NCBI RefSeq assembly: GCF_000442645.1
Contig: NC_021915.1
Location: 2,294,001 to 2,358,000, forward strand
Direction: 5' to 3'
DNA from: Corynebacterium maris DSM 45190
Lineage (GTDB): Bacteria > Actinomycetota > Actinomycetes > Mycobacteriales > Mycobacteriaceae
Length of the DNA: 64,000 nucleotides
Part shown: piece by piece, positions 34,734 through 43,064 of the stretch
Position numbering within the stretch: position 1 is the stretch's first letter
Layout of the letters: every line of letters starts with the position of its first letter
Translations under genes and position numbers: made by a program
Notes under the pieces: model-generated
The model's input: only the letters and a program-made list of their open reading frames with translations
Told to the model about the DNA's origin: nothing
The model's database searches: none

Positions 34734-34780
34734 ACTGACCCCCAGCCGGCGCCGTGGAACACGGCGGGCTGGGGGTCAGT
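34734..34780 (-). terminator. ctaD terminator
   Basis: A 13-bp perfect stem CTGACCCCCAGCC (34735-34747) and GGCTGGGGGTCAG (34767-34779), extended by an A-T pair, lies between the ctaD stop codon and the serB start. It ends ctaD transcription and isolates serB. Confidence 0.85.
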
Positions 34781-34809
34781 GCAGTCAGGAAGGTGGGCGA
34801 AGGAGGGGG

Positions 34810-36564
34810 TTACCTCACGCCGGCGTGAGCGTCCTGCGGCTCTCCGGACTGCGAAGTCGCGGCACGCTCGTCGTGCGAGGTGACGTGCGCCTCACGACGC
34901 ATGCGCTCCACCATGTGCGGGTAGTGCAGCTCGAACGCGGGGCGCTCGGAGCGGATGCGCGGCAGCGAGGTGAAGTTGTGGCGCGGCGGCGGGCAGGAGG
35001 TCGCCCACTCCAGGGAGTTGCCGTAGCCCCACGGGTCGTCGACGGTGACGACCTCGCCGTAGCGCCAGGACTTGAACACGTTCCAGAGGAACGGGATGAC
35101 GGAGGCGCCCAGCACGAAGGAGAAGATCGTGGAGATCTGGTTGAACAGGGTGAAGCCGTCCGAGTCCAGGTAGTCGGCGTAGCGGCGCGGCATGCCCATG
35201 TTGCCCAGCCAGTGCTGGATGAGGAAGGTGCCGTGGAAGCCGACGAAGGTGAGCCAGAAGTGGATCTTGCCCAGACGCTCGTCGAGCATGCGGCCGGTCA
35301 TCTTCGGGAACCAGAAGTACACGCCGGCGAACGAGGAGAACACCACGGTGCCGAAGAGCGTGTAGTGGAAGTGGGCGATCAGGAAGTAGGAGTCCGCGAG
35401 GTGGAAGTCCAGCGGCGGGGACGCCAGCATGATGCCCGTCATGCCACCGAAGAGGAAGGTGGCGACGAAGCCGACCGCGAAGATCATCGGGGTGGACCAG
35501 GTGATGTGGCCCTTCCACATGGTTCCCACCCAGTTGAAGAACTTCACGCCGGTCGGAACCGCGATGAGGAAGGTCATGAAGGAGAAGAACGGCAACAGGA
35601 CCGCGCCGGTCACGAACATGTGGTGCGCCCACACGGCCATGGACAGTCCGCCGATGGCCAGGGTCGCGAAGACCAGGCCGATGTAACCGAAGAGCGGCTT
35701 ACGGGAGAAGACCGGGATGACCTCGGAGATGATGCCGAAGAACGGCAGGGCCAGGACGTAGACCTCCGGGTGACCGAAGAACCAGAACATGTGCTGCCAC
35801 AGGATCGCACCGCCGTTGGCGGTGTCGAAGATGTGTCCGCCGAGCTTGCGGTCGTACAGGACGCCGAGGGCCGCAGCGGTCAGCAGCGGGAAGACCATCA
35901 GGGCGATGACCGAGGTGGTGAAGATGGACCAGGCGAAGGCCGGCAGACGGAACATCGTCATGCCCGGCGCGCGCAGGGTCAAAATGGTGGTGATCATGTT
36001 GATCGCGGAGGCGATCGTGCCGATGCCGGTCAGGCCGACGCCGATGATCCACATATCCGCGCCAATGCCCGGGGTGTGGACGTGGTCGGCCAGCGGCATG
36101 TACATGGTCCAGCCGAAGTCAGCGGCGCCGCCCGGGGTAAGGAAGCCGGACAGCATGATGATGCCGCCGACGGACGTGATCCAGAGGCCAAAGGCGTTCA
36201 GACGGGGGAAGGCCACGTCCGGGGCGCCGATGTGCAGCGGGATGAGATAGTTGGCGAAGCCCCAGACGATCGGGGTGCCGAAGAGCAGCAGCATCACGGT
36301 GCCGTGCATCGTGAAGAGCTGGTTGAACTGTTCGTTGGACAGGAACTGCAGACCCGGGGAGAAAAGCTCCGCACGGATCAGCAGCGCCATCAGTCCACCG
36401 ATGAAGAAGAACAGGAACGACATAATGATGTACATAATGCCGAGCTTCTTGTGGTCGGTGGTGGTGAGTATGTCCCAGGCCCATGAGCCCTTACGCTCAG
36501 TGCCTGCCGGACCTGGACGTTCGGGCGAGACGTAGTCGTCCACCCTAGGCGCCACAGCAGTCAT
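34810..36564 (-). CDS. ctaD: Cytochrome c oxidase subunit I (aa3 type)
   Basis: 584 aa from ATG 36564, which has AGGAGGATC just upstream. Main subunit of the terminal oxidase; 12 membrane helices carry heme a and the heme a3-CuB centre. T-D-H-K-K-L-G starts the fold; H-x-x-x-V-x-L-L-F-G precedes helix II, W-F-F-G-H-P-E-V-Y holds CuB-His with the cross-linked Tyr, and H-H-M-F gives the other CuB histidines. The C-terminus (T-S-H-D-E-R-A-A-T-S) is long and polar. Its partner subunits ctaC/E/F are outside this window. Confidence 0.97.
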   Translation of the reverse strand: MTAVAPRVDDYVSPERPGPAGTERKGSWAWDILTTTDHKKLGIMYIIMSFLFFFIGGLMALLIRAELFSPGLQFLSNEQFNQLFTMHGTVMLLLFGTPIVWGFANYLIPLHIGAPDVAFPRLNAFGLWITSVGGIIMLSGFLTPGGAADFGWTMYMPLADHVHTPGIGADMWIIGVGLTGIGTIASAINMITTILTLRAPGMTMFRLPAFAWSIFTTSVIALMVFPLLTAAALGVLYDRKLGGHIFDTANGGAILWQHMFWFFGHPEVYVLALPFFGIISEVIPVFSRKPLFGYIGLVFATLAIGGLSMAVWAHHMFVTGAVLLPFFSFMTFLIAVPTGVKFFNWVGTMWKGHITWSTPMIFAVGFVATFLFGGMTGIMLASPPLDFHLADSYFLIAHFHYTLFGTVVFSSFAGVYFWFPKMTGRMLDERLGKIHFWLTFVGFHGTFLIQHWLGNMGMPRRYADYLDSDGFTLFNQISTIFSFVLGASVIPFLWNVFKSWRYGEVVTVDDPWGYGNSLEWATSCPPPRHNFTSLPRIRSERPAFELHYPHMVERMRREAHVTSHDERAATSQSGEPQDAHAGVR

Positions 36565-37093
36565 GTGATCCTCCTGACGTAAGGCACACCTGTCGGTAGT
36601 CGGTGTGCCCAAATTTGTTTGCCGCCCCTTCCGGGGCAGTCCCGGAAAGGGCGAACGCACTACTAGCCCACCTGTGGCTAGAGACACCGCCAGTTTAGCC
36701 CGCCCACGGGAGAACCCAAGTCGGATTTTTCCGGACGGGGCCCCACCTGCGCCGGAAATCACGCAAAGAAGCGGGTGGCGGGTGACTTACGCCACCAAAA
36801 TGGGGCCGACCTGCACGAAAGGCGGAGGGGCGAGACCCGCCACCCCACCCCCGAACAGCGTCATCCTAAAGGTTGAGGCCATGAAGAGGGGCACCTCCGC
36901 ATGCCCGGTAACTGGATTCTTCCTGTGGGTTGACTGCAAGCCTTGGCCCCCTACAGCCACCTCCCGGCAAGACGGAGGCCCTCGCCTGCGAGGCAGAAAT
37001 TCATGTGCATATATGGGGGTATTTTTATTAATTTCTTGGACAATACACTATAAGATTATCTTTAGAAGTCCTCAATGTTAAAGGAGCAACCCC
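36565..37093. other. 529-bp gap between ctaD and the gntR1-like gene
   Basis: No credible coding region. The ctaD side (minus leader) contains three hairpin-forming repeats (36583-36681, listed separately). The right end (37020-37080) is strikingly AT-rich: a candidate promoter TTATTA (37026-37031), 17-bp spacer, TATAAG (37049-37054), and the palindrome AAGATTATCTT (37052-37062). The AAAGGAG at 37080-37086 is the ribosome-binding site for the regulator. In C. glutamicum nrdF and a ferritin gene occupy this place; neither is present here. Confidence 0.6.
36583..36681 (-). promoter_or_regulatory. Three stem-loops in the ctaD leader
   Basis: In succession upstream of the ctaD Shine-Dalgarno: GGCACACC/GGTGTGCC (36583-36590 with 36602-36609); CGCCCCTTCCGGG with CCCGGAAAGGGCG (36623-36635 with 36641-36653, one mismatch); and CTAGCC/GGCTAG (36663-36668 with 36676-36681). 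They could be leader RNA structures or operators. No known riboswitch class is recognised. Confidence 0.45.
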
Positions 37094-37816
37094 GTGACTC
37101 CCAGTGCGACCGGTTCCGCAACCCCGTTGCTGGCCTCAGTGTTGAACAACATCGGTCGCCGGATCATCTCCGGCGAACTCCCCGAAGGACGCACGTTCAC
37201 TCTGCAAGACATCAGCGACCGATTCGCCATCTCCCGCACCGTAGCGCGTGAAACGATGCGGGCGCTCGAACAACTCGGCCTCGTGTCCTCGTCTCGGCGC
37301 GTGGGCATCACCGTGCTCTCTCGCGCCCATTGGGCGGTGTTCGACCCCACCGTCATCGACTGGCGGCTCGAGACCGAACATGAACGCCCCCTGCAACTGC
37401 GCGCGTTGACGGAGCTGCGCATCGCCATCGAGCCGATCGCCGCCTATAACGCGGCGACCTCCGCCACCGAGGAACAGCGGCAAGAACTTGTGGAGCTGGC
37501 GGCCACGCTGCGCCGACTCGGCGACGCAGGCGCCGGCGACACGGAAGCGTTCCTGACGGCGGACATGCGCTTCCACACCCTGCTCATGGAATCCTCCGGC
37601 AACGACATGTTCATGGCCTTATCCCCCTCCCTCGATTCCGCGCTGCGCGGGCGAACCCAGTTCGGCCTGCAGCCGAAGAACCCGGACGAGGACGGCCTCG
37701 CGGCCCACGAGAACGTGGCGCAGGCCATCGCGGACGGCAGAGCCGACGACGCCGAGAGCGCGTCCCGGGTGATCCTGAAGGAAGTCCGTGAAGCCTCGGC
37801 CGACGACGCCCACTAA
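37094..37816 (+). CDS. gntR1: GntR-family (FadR subfamily) regulator, GntR1-like
   Basis: 240 aa, GTG start after AAAGGAG. N-terminal winged helix L-Q-D-I-S-D-R-F-A-I-S-R-T-V-A-R-E-T-M-R-A-L-E (about residues 36-60); C-terminal FCD all-helical effector domain with the metal-binding pattern A-D-M-R-F-H and H-E-N-V-A-Q-A-I. The position between ctaD and nrdE matches gntR1 in C. glutamicum, where GntR1/2 repress gluconate genes and are released by gluconate or glucono-lactone. A matching operator lies before gntK (6653-6667). Confidence 0.85.
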   Translation: MTPSATGSATPLLASVLNNIGRRIISGELPEGRTFTLQDISDRFAISRTVARETMRALEQLGLVSSSRRVGITVLSRAHWAVFDPTVIDWRLETEHERPLQLRALTELRIAIEPIAAYNAATSATEEQRQELVELAATLRRLGDAGAGDTEAFLTADMRFHTLLMESSGNDMFMALSPSLDSALRGRTQFGLQPKNPDEDGLAAHENVAQAIADGRADDAESASRVILKEVREASADDAH

Positions 37817-37854
37817 AGACCACGCTTTCGTCGTCAAGCCTGTCCCGGACGCAG

Positions 37855-37895
37855 AACGGCCGCGGCCCCTCGGAATGAGGAGCCGCGGCCGTTTT
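37855..37895. terminator. Bidirectional terminator between gntR1-like gene and nrdE
   Basis: CGGCCGCGGC (37857-37866) pairs perfectly with GCCGCGGCCG (37882-37891), with further pairing CCTC/GAGG inside. A TTTT run follows on the plus strand; the genes are convergent, so the stem can serve both. Confidence 0.85.
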
Positions 37896-37905
37896 CAGGG
37901 AGCCG

Positions 37906-40071
37906 TTAGAGCATGCAGGAGACGCAGCCCTCGACTTCGGTGCCGGCGAGAGCCATCTGACGCAGACGGATGTAGTACAGCGTCTTGATGCCCTTGCGCC
38001 AGGCGTGGATCTGCGCCCGGTTGATGTCGCGGGTGGTGGCGGTGTCCTTGAAGAACAGCGTCAACGACAGCCCCTGGTCGACGTACTTCGTCGCGATGGC
38101 GTAGGTGTCGATGATCTTCTCGTAGCCGACCTCGTACGCGTCCTGGAAGTAATCCAAGTTCTCGTTGTCCATGTGCGGAGCCGGGTAGTAGACGCGGCCG
38201 ATCTTGCCTTCCTTGCGGATCTCGATCTTGGAGGCGATCGGGTGGATCGAGGACGTCGAGTTGTTGATGTAGGAGATCGAACCGGTCGGCGGGACCGCCT
38301 GGAGGTAACGGTTGTAGATGCCGTACTCCATCACGTCGGCCTTGAGCTGTGCCCAATCCTCCGCCGACGGGGTGTGGATCGACGAGGCGGCGAAGAGCTC
38401 CTGCACGCGCGGGGTGCGCGGCGCGAACTCGGCCGGATCATAGCGGTCGAAGAAGGAGCCGTCCGCGTAGTCGGAGAGCTCGAAGTCCCCGAAGGTCGCG
38501 CCACGCTCACGGGCGATCGTGTTCGACGCGCGCAACGCCTGGTACATGATGGCGGCGAAGTAGGCGTTGGTGAAGTCCAGGCCTTCCTCGGAGCCGTAGT
38601 AGATGTGCTCGCGGCCGAGGTAGCCGTGCAGGTTCATCTGTCCCAGGCCGATGGCGTGGGAGGCGTCGTTGCCCTCGCGGATGGACGGGACGGAATCGAT
38701 CGACGTCTGGTCGGCGACGGAGGTCAGGCCGCGGATGGCGGTCTCGACGGTCTTGCCGAAGTCCGGCGAATCCATGGTCATGGCGATGTTCAGCGAACCC
38801 AGGTTGCAGGAGATGTCCTCGCCGATGTGACCGTAGGTCAGATCCTCGTTCAGCTCGGACGGGGTGTTGACCTGCAGAATTTCGGAGCACAGGTTGGACA
38901 TGTTGATGCGGCCGGCCTTGCGCATCGGGTTGGACTCGTTGACCGTGTCCTCGAACATGATGTACGGGTAGCCGGACTCGAACTGAATCTCCGCCAGGGT
39001 CTGGAAGAAGTCGCGGGCGTTGATCTTGGACTTGCGGATCTGCGGGTTCTCCACCATCTCGGCGTACTTCTCCGTCACGGAGACGTCGCCGAAGGGCTTG
39101 CCGTAGACGCGCTCGACGTCGTACGGCGAGAACAGGTACATGTCCTGGTTCTTCTTCGCCAGCTCAAAGGTGATGTCCGGGATGACCACGCCGAGCGACA
39201 GGGTCTTGATGCGGATCTTCTCGTCGGCGTTCTCACGCTTGGTGTCCAAGAACTGCAGGATGTCCGGGTGGTGGGCGTTGAGGTACACCGCGCCGGCCCC
39301 CTGGCGGGCGCCGAGCTGGTTGGCGTAGGAGAAGGAGTCCTCGAGCAGCTTCATCACCGGGATGACGCCGGAGGACTGGTTCTCGATGTGCTTGATCGGG
39401 GCGCCGGCCTCCCGGATGTTGCTCAGCAGCAACGCCACGCCACCGCCGCGCTTGGACAGCTGCAGGGCGGAGTTGATGGCGCGGCCGATGGACTCCATGT
39501 TGTCCTCGATGCGCAGCAGGAAGCAAGACACGAGTTCGCCGCGCTGCGCCTTGCCGGCGTTGAGGAAGGTCGGGGTGGCCGGCTGGAAGCGGCCGGTCAT
39601 GATCTCGTCGACCAGGTTCTCCGCCAGGGCGGTGTCGCCCTCCGCCAGGAACAGGGCGGTCATGGAGACGCGGTCCTCGAAGCGCTCCAGGTAGCGCTTT
39701 CCGTCGAAGGTCTTCAGTGTGTACGAGGTGTAGTACTTGTAGGCGCCCAGGAAAGACTGAAAACGGAACTTGTAGGAGTAGGAGCGCTTGTACAGGTCCT
39801 TGACGAAGTCGAAGTCGTACTGGTCCAGCACCGCCTGCTCGTAGTACTCGTTGTCGATCAGGTACTTGAGCTTTTCCTCGAGGTCGTGGAAGTAGACCGT
39901 GTTCTGGTTGACGTGCTGCAGGAAGTACTGGTTCGCGGCCTCGCGGTCCTTCTCGAACTGGATCTGGCCGTCGTCGTCGTAGAGGTTCAGCAGCGCGTTG
40001 AGCGCATGGTAGTCCAGCTGCGTGTCCTGCTTGACGGGGGTGGCGATGGTTTTACTGACGGTGGAAGTCAC
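37906..40071 (-). CDS. nrdE: Ribonucleoside-diphosphate reductase class Ib, alpha subunit
   Basis: 721 aa. Reduces NDPs to dNDPs together with the radical-carrying NrdF. The active-site cysteines are visible as N-L-C-S-E-I and S-C-N-L-G-S-L; the C-terminal redox pair C-V-S-C-M-L is what NrdH re-reduces. G-R-F-Q-P-A-T-P-T and P-P-T-G-S-I-S-Y are class Ib signatures. It is third in the order nrdH-nrdI-nrdE on the minus strand. There is no nrdF after it within the window. Confidence 0.97.
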   Translation of the reverse strand: MTSTVSKTIATPVKQDTQLDYHALNALLNLYDDDGQIQFEKDREAANQYFLQHVNQNTVYFHDLEEKLKYLIDNEYYEQAVLDQYDFDFVKDLYKRSYSYKFRFQSFLGAYKYYTSYTLKTFDGKRYLERFEDRVSMTALFLAEGDTALAENLVDEIMTGRFQPATPTFLNAGKAQRGELVSCFLLRIEDNMESIGRAINSALQLSKRGGGVALLLSNIREAGAPIKHIENQSSGVIPVMKLLEDSFSYANQLGARQGAGAVYLNAHHPDILQFLDTKRENADEKIRIKTLSLGVVIPDITFELAKKNQDMYLFSPYDVERVYGKPFGDVSVTEKYAEMVENPQIRKSKINARDFFQTLAEIQFESGYPYIMFEDTVNESNPMRKAGRINMSNLCSEILQVNTPSELNEDLTYGHIGEDISCNLGSLNIAMTMDSPDFGKTVETAIRGLTSVADQTSIDSVPSIREGNDASHAIGLGQMNLHGYLGREHIYYGSEEGLDFTNAYFAAIMYQALRASNTIARERGATFGDFELSDYADGSFFDRYDPAEFAPRTPRVQELFAASSIHTPSAEDWAQLKADVMEYGIYNRYLQAVPPTGSISYINNSTSSIHPIASKIEIRKEGKIGRVYYPAPHMDNENLDYFQDAYEVGYEKIIDTYAIATKYVDQGLSLTLFFKDTATTRDINRAQIHAWRKGIKTLYYIRLRQMALAGTEVEGCVSCML

Positions 40072-40144
40072 AGATGAGACCCTTTCCCTGGATCGGTGGA
40101 GGCTGTAATGGTCAATCGGCGGTATGGATGAAGTTTAATGGCGG

Positions 40145-40594
40145 CTACACGCCGCTGGCGACGTCTTCGCGGGGCACGAAACCCAGCTGCTCAGCGTTGT
40201 CCAGCAGGCCGTTGCGGAGGATCGTGACGTCGTCCTCAGTCCCCATGAGCTCGAAGCGGTAGACGTAGGGCACCTGGCATTTCTGCGAGATGATCTCACC
40301 CGCCCTACCGTAGTCGCTGCCGAAGTTGGTGTTTCCGCCCGCCGCGACGCAGCGGATGAAGCTGCGGTTGTGCTCGTTGTTGAGGAAGCGGATGACCTGC
40401 ACGGGCACGGGCCGGGAGTTCTGATGGTTGAGCGAGGCTCCCCCGCCGTAGGTCGGCAGGATCAGACAGTAAGGCTCGTTGACGATGAGCGGTTCGTCGC
40501 GTTTGTGCAACGGAATCCTCACGCTGGGCAGGTCCAATTTGTCGACAAAGCGTCGCGTGTTTTCCGTGACGGAGGAAAAATACACGATCAGCAT
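40145..40594 (-). CDS. nrdI: Flavodoxin-like ribonucleotide reductase accessory protein NrdI
   Basis: 149 aa from ATG 40594 (a GTG at 40606 adds four residues but sits too near the AGAAGGGA). M-L-I-V-Y-F-S-S-V-T-E-N-T-R-R-F-V is the FMN phosphate-binding loop; P-T-Y-G-G-G and A-A-G-G-N-T-N-F-G are typical. It supplies oxidant to assemble the Mn(III)2-tyrosyl cofactor of NrdF. In the nrdHIE cluster it is 73 bp ahead of nrdE; the nrdH-nrdI gap is about 200 bp. Confidence 0.93.
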   Translation of the reverse strand: MLIVYFSSVTENTRRFVDKLDLPSVRIPLHKRDEPLIVNEPYCLILPTYGGGASLNHQNSRPVPVQVIRFLNNEHNRSFIRCVAAGGNTNFGSDYGRAGEIISQKCQVPYVYRFELMGTEDDVTILRNGLLDNAEQLGFVPREDVASGV

Positions 40595-40800
40595 GTGACG
40601 ACTCACTTCCCTTCTGAAGCGTTGTGCGGCGGGCGGGTGACAGGAACTCGGGGCTGCGGGCCCAAAGAAAACCGCCGCCTCACTGGCGCAGCAAGACGGC
40701 GGGACAGGGGCGGTGGCGGGCGGCCGACGTCAGACCGCCGCGGGCCGTTCCGACTCCCGGCGGAACGGACGTGCCGTCCCCCTTCACGGAGATGTGGAAG

Positions 40801-41034
40801 TTAGGCGGCCTGTGCGGCCAGGCCACGGATGCGCTCCGGGCGGAAGCCCGACCAGTGCTCTCCGTCGACCTCCACGACCGGCGCCTGCAGGTAACCAAGG
40901 GCCAGCACGTACTCGCGGGCCTCGTCGTCCACGGAGACGTCGACCATCGTGTAGTCGAGGCCGGCGCGGTCGAGGGCCTTCTGGGTGGCGTTGCACTGAA
41001 CGCAAGCGGGCTTGGTGTACAGGGTGATAGCCAT
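40801..41034 (-). CDS. nrdH: Glutaredoxin-like NrdH-redoxin
   Basis: 77 aa. Electron donor for NrdE, itself reduced by thioredoxin reductase. Redox motif C-V-Q-C at residues 11-14, the cis-Pro Q-A-P-V-V, and the C-terminal W-S-G-F-R-P-E-R-I that distinguishes NrdH from glutaredoxins. ATG 41034 gives the family N-terminus; the open frame upstream is unsupported. It is the promoter-proximal gene, with paired NrdR-type boxes about 100 bp upstream. Confidence 0.96.
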   Translation of the reverse strand: MAITLYTKPACVQCNATQKALDRAGLDYTMVDVSVDDEAREYVLALGYLQAPVVEVDGEHWSGFRPERIRGLAAQAA

Positions 41035-41132
41035 GGGAGTAAACCTCGTCGAATCTTCAAATGTGAATGGTGTTCTGTGGGGCGGGCCACCTTCCGGACC
41101 GCCGCCGCGCCTTGTTCCTGGCGACACCATAG

Positions 41133-41180
41133 ACACTATACTTTGTGGTCAATAAGCGCAAGAAACACTACATCTAGTAG
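41133..41180 (-). promoter_or_regulatory. Paired NrdR boxes upstream of nrdH
   Basis: ACACTATACTTTGTGG (41133-41148) and ACACTACATCTAGTAG (41165-41180) resemble the NrdR consensus ACACwATATATwGTGT, the first well and the second less so. They start 32 bp apart, three helical turns, as in known NrdR operators. The minus-strand TATAGT at 41135-41140 (possible -10) lies inside the first box, with TTGCGC at 41156-41161, spacer 15. ATP/dATP-controlled repression is expected. Confidence 0.8.
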
Positions 41181-41365
41181 TTGCAAACGTGGTATTCCCA
41201 GCACGACACCTTTTGCCGGCCCACATGTTGTCCCTCCGCGGGCACCCGGTTCACCGCGATGAAATTACAACCGTGTAACTCCCCCAGCTCGTCCCGAATT
41301 CCCGTGACCGAAACGTTGCCCCCACCCCGAAGTGGCACCCACCACCGACCAGGGGCGAAAATGAA

Positions 41366-41408
41366 AAAGTGGGCCGCCCACCACAACATGTGGTGGACGA
41401 CCCACTTT
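41366..41408 (-). terminator. rpmJ terminator
   Basis: A 19-bp stem with two mismatches: AAAGTGGG-x-CG-x-CCACCAC pairs with GTGGTGG-x-CG-x-CCCACTTT around a five-base loop. On the minus strand it continues into TTCATTTTC. Confidence 0.85.
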
Positions 41409-41424
41409 CGCAGGAAGTCGGCGA

Positions 41425-41547
41425 CTAGCCCTGACGGGCCTTGAAGCGCGGCTCCTTCTTGTTGATCACGTAAACCTTGCCGCGGCGACGCACAACCTGG
41501 GCGCCCGGCTTGTTTTTCAGCGACCGAAGCGAATTGCGGACCTTCAT
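41425..41547 (-). CDS. rpmJ: 50S ribosomal protein L36, cysteine-free form
   Basis: 40 aa, too short to be called by length. [11 protein letters not shown] at the start, then [14 protein letters not shown] and the C-terminal K-A-R-Q-G identify L36. It contains no cysteine or histidine, so it is the zinc-independent paralogue type; the zinc-ribbon type has C-x2-C and a later Cys/His. It lies outside the usual ribosomal operon. AAAGGAGCGCCCG precedes the ATG at 41547. A zinc-bound copy would be expected elsewhere. Confidence 0.93.
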
Positions 41548-41637
41548 CGGGCGCTCCTTTCTCTCTGCGCTAATCTGCGGCGGATAAACTTGCTCGCACG
41601 GTGACGGGAAAACCCGACCATGACACGACGTATGACA

Positions 41638-43035
41638 CTACCCCACAGACACGTCGCCACCAAACCGCCTGCGGAAAGACGCTCCGACTTCCTCGAGGCT
41701 GTGCCCCTTCGTTTCCGGGACGAGAGTGGCCACAAACCCCACGGCGGCGAGGCCCAGAACAGCGAAGATCAGGAACGTGCCGGTGGCCGACAGCGCCTCG
41801 ACCATCGGCAGGAAGAACTGCGCCACGGCCCAGTTGGCCACCCACAGGGCCAGACCCGCCAGCCCCATGCCCAACCCGCGCACCTTCACCGGCACGATCT
41901 CGGAGATCAGCAGCCAGGTCGTGGGCGAGACCGCCGCCTGCTGGAAGGCGATGAACACCGCCATCACGGCCAAAGACACCAGCGCCAGGCCCTGGTTGCC
42001 CTCCGCCGCGCGGTAGGTCACCGACAACACAACCAGGGAGATGACGTTGCCGGACAACCCGATCAGCAGCAGCCGCTTTCGCCCGACCCGGTCGATGATC
42101 TGCAGCCCCACCCAGCAGGCGAGCACGCTGACCACGCCGACGACGATGGAGGTGTAGATGGAGTTCTCCACGCTCATCCCGACCTCGTTCATCAGGGTCG
42201 GGGCAAAGTAGATGATGGCGTTGACGCCGGTGATCTGCTGGATCACCCCGATGACGGCGGCGATGATCACCGTCAGCCGAATCCACCGGTGCGCCCGGAA
42301 GGCCGCCCATTCTCCCCCGCCGCCCCGACTGCCGCGGCCGTCCTCCGCCGCGGAGAGCTCATCCAGCCCCATGCCGGCGCGGGCGGCGGTGGCCCGGGCC
42401 TCCTCCATGCACCCCTGCCGCGCGAGCCAGACCGGGGTGTCCGGCAGGAAGATCATGCCGACGGTGAGTATCACGCCCGGGATCGCCGCCATCCCCAGCA
42501 TGGCCTCCCAGCTGCCCGTGCCGGCGAGCACGGAGTTGACCAAATAGGCGGTCAACTGGCCCACGACGATCATGAAGGTGTTCAGCGAGACCATCTTGCC
42601 GCGCACGCCCGCCGGGGACTTCTCCGAGATGTACATCGGCACCACGATGCTGACCGCACCGACCGCCACGCCAAGGAAGGTGCGGGCCGCCCCGAGGGAG
42701 GCGATCGAGCCGGCGAATGCGCACCACAGGGACCCGGTGATGAAGATCAGGCCGCCGATGATCAGGGTGAGACGGCGCCCCAGCCAGTCGGCGATGCGGC
42801 CGCCGAGCAGCGCGCCCACCGCGGCCCCGACGAGCAGCATGGAGGTGACCCACCCTTCCTGGGCCGCGGTCATGTCGAACTCGGGGCTGATGAACAGCAG
42901 CGCCCCCGACATGACGCCAGTGTCATAACCGAACAGCAGACCGCCGAACGCGGCCACGGCCGCCACCGTGCGCACGTAGCGACGCGTGGCGGGCGTCGAA
43001 GAAGGCGAATGCCCAATGGTGTTACTCATAAACAT
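41638..43035 (-). CDS. MFS sugar porter (inositol/xylose/hexose type)
   Basis: 465 aa, 12 membrane segments. Sugar porter signatures: G-Y-D-T-G-V-M-S-G-A-L-L after helix I, D-W-L-G-R-R between helices II and III, a P-D-T-P-V-W-L variant of P-E-S-P-R-W-L after helix VI, Q-Q-I-T-G-V-N in helix VII, D-R-V-G-R-K, and P-E-T-K-G at the end. A proton-coupled importer; inositol or a hexose is plausible (IolT-like) but the substrate is not visible. The ATG at 43035 has GAGG eight bases upstream; the ATG at 43029 is an alternative. It is divergent from nadE. Confidence 0.88.
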   Translation of the reverse strand: MFMSNTIGHSPSSTPATRRYVRTVAAVAAFGGLLFGYDTGVMSGALLFISPEFDMTAAQEGWVTSMLLVGAAVGALLGGRIADWLGRRLTLIIGGLIFITGSLWCAFAGSIASLGAARTFLGVAVGAVSIVVPMYISEKSPAGVRGKMVSLNTFMIVVGQLTAYLVNSVLAGTGSWEAMLGMAAIPGVILTVGMIFLPDTPVWLARQGCMEEARATAARAGMGLDELSAAEDGRGSRGGGGEWAAFRAHRWIRLTVIIAAVIGVIQQITGVNAIIYFAPTLMNEVGMSVENSIYTSIVVGVVSVLACWVGLQIIDRVGRKRLLLIGLSGNVISLVVLSVTYRAAEGNQGLALVSLAVMAVFIAFQQAAVSPTTWLLISEIVPVKVRGLGMGLAGLALWVANWAVAQFFLPMVEALSATGTFLIFAVLGLAAVGFVATLVPETKGHSLEEVGASFRRRFGGDVSVG

Positions 43036-43050
43036 CGATCATGCCTCACG

Positions 43051-43056
43051 CTACGA
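43051..43056 (+). promoter_or_regulatory. -10 element of a leaderless nadE promoter
   Basis: TACGAT centred 10-12 bases before ATG 43065 puts the transcription start at or near the start codon, so nadE probably has a leaderless mRNA. No clear -35 is seen. Confidence 0.4.
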
Positions 43057-43064
43057 TGGCGGAC

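Larger units (their letters stand above)
41035..41424. other. 390-bp gap between nrdH and rpmJ
   Basis: Contains the nrdH leader, the NrdR boxes and the rpmJ terminator. The 180 bases between (41185-41360) show no credible gene: a 71-codon minus-strand frame there runs into the rpmJ terminator and resembles no family. Confidence 0.6.

Noticed and set aside
36830..36990. Possible riboswitch or small RNA in the ctaD upstream region
   Set aside because: I looked for cobalamin, SAM, ydaO, M-box, RNase P, tmRNA and SRP landmarks and found none on either strand.
36605..37081. 158-codon frame in the ctaD-gntR1 gap
   Set aside because: Composition drifts along its length, no start signal, no domain; it covers the hairpins and the AT-rich promoter region.
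38005..40077. 690-codon open frame antisense to nrdE
   Set aside because: Same GC-driven shadow; rich in Val, Leu, Asp and Gly without motif, while nrdE is complete.
41174..41389. 71-codon minus-strand frame between rpmJ and nrdH
   Set aside because: Its start lies inside the rpmJ terminator stem and no family is recognised.
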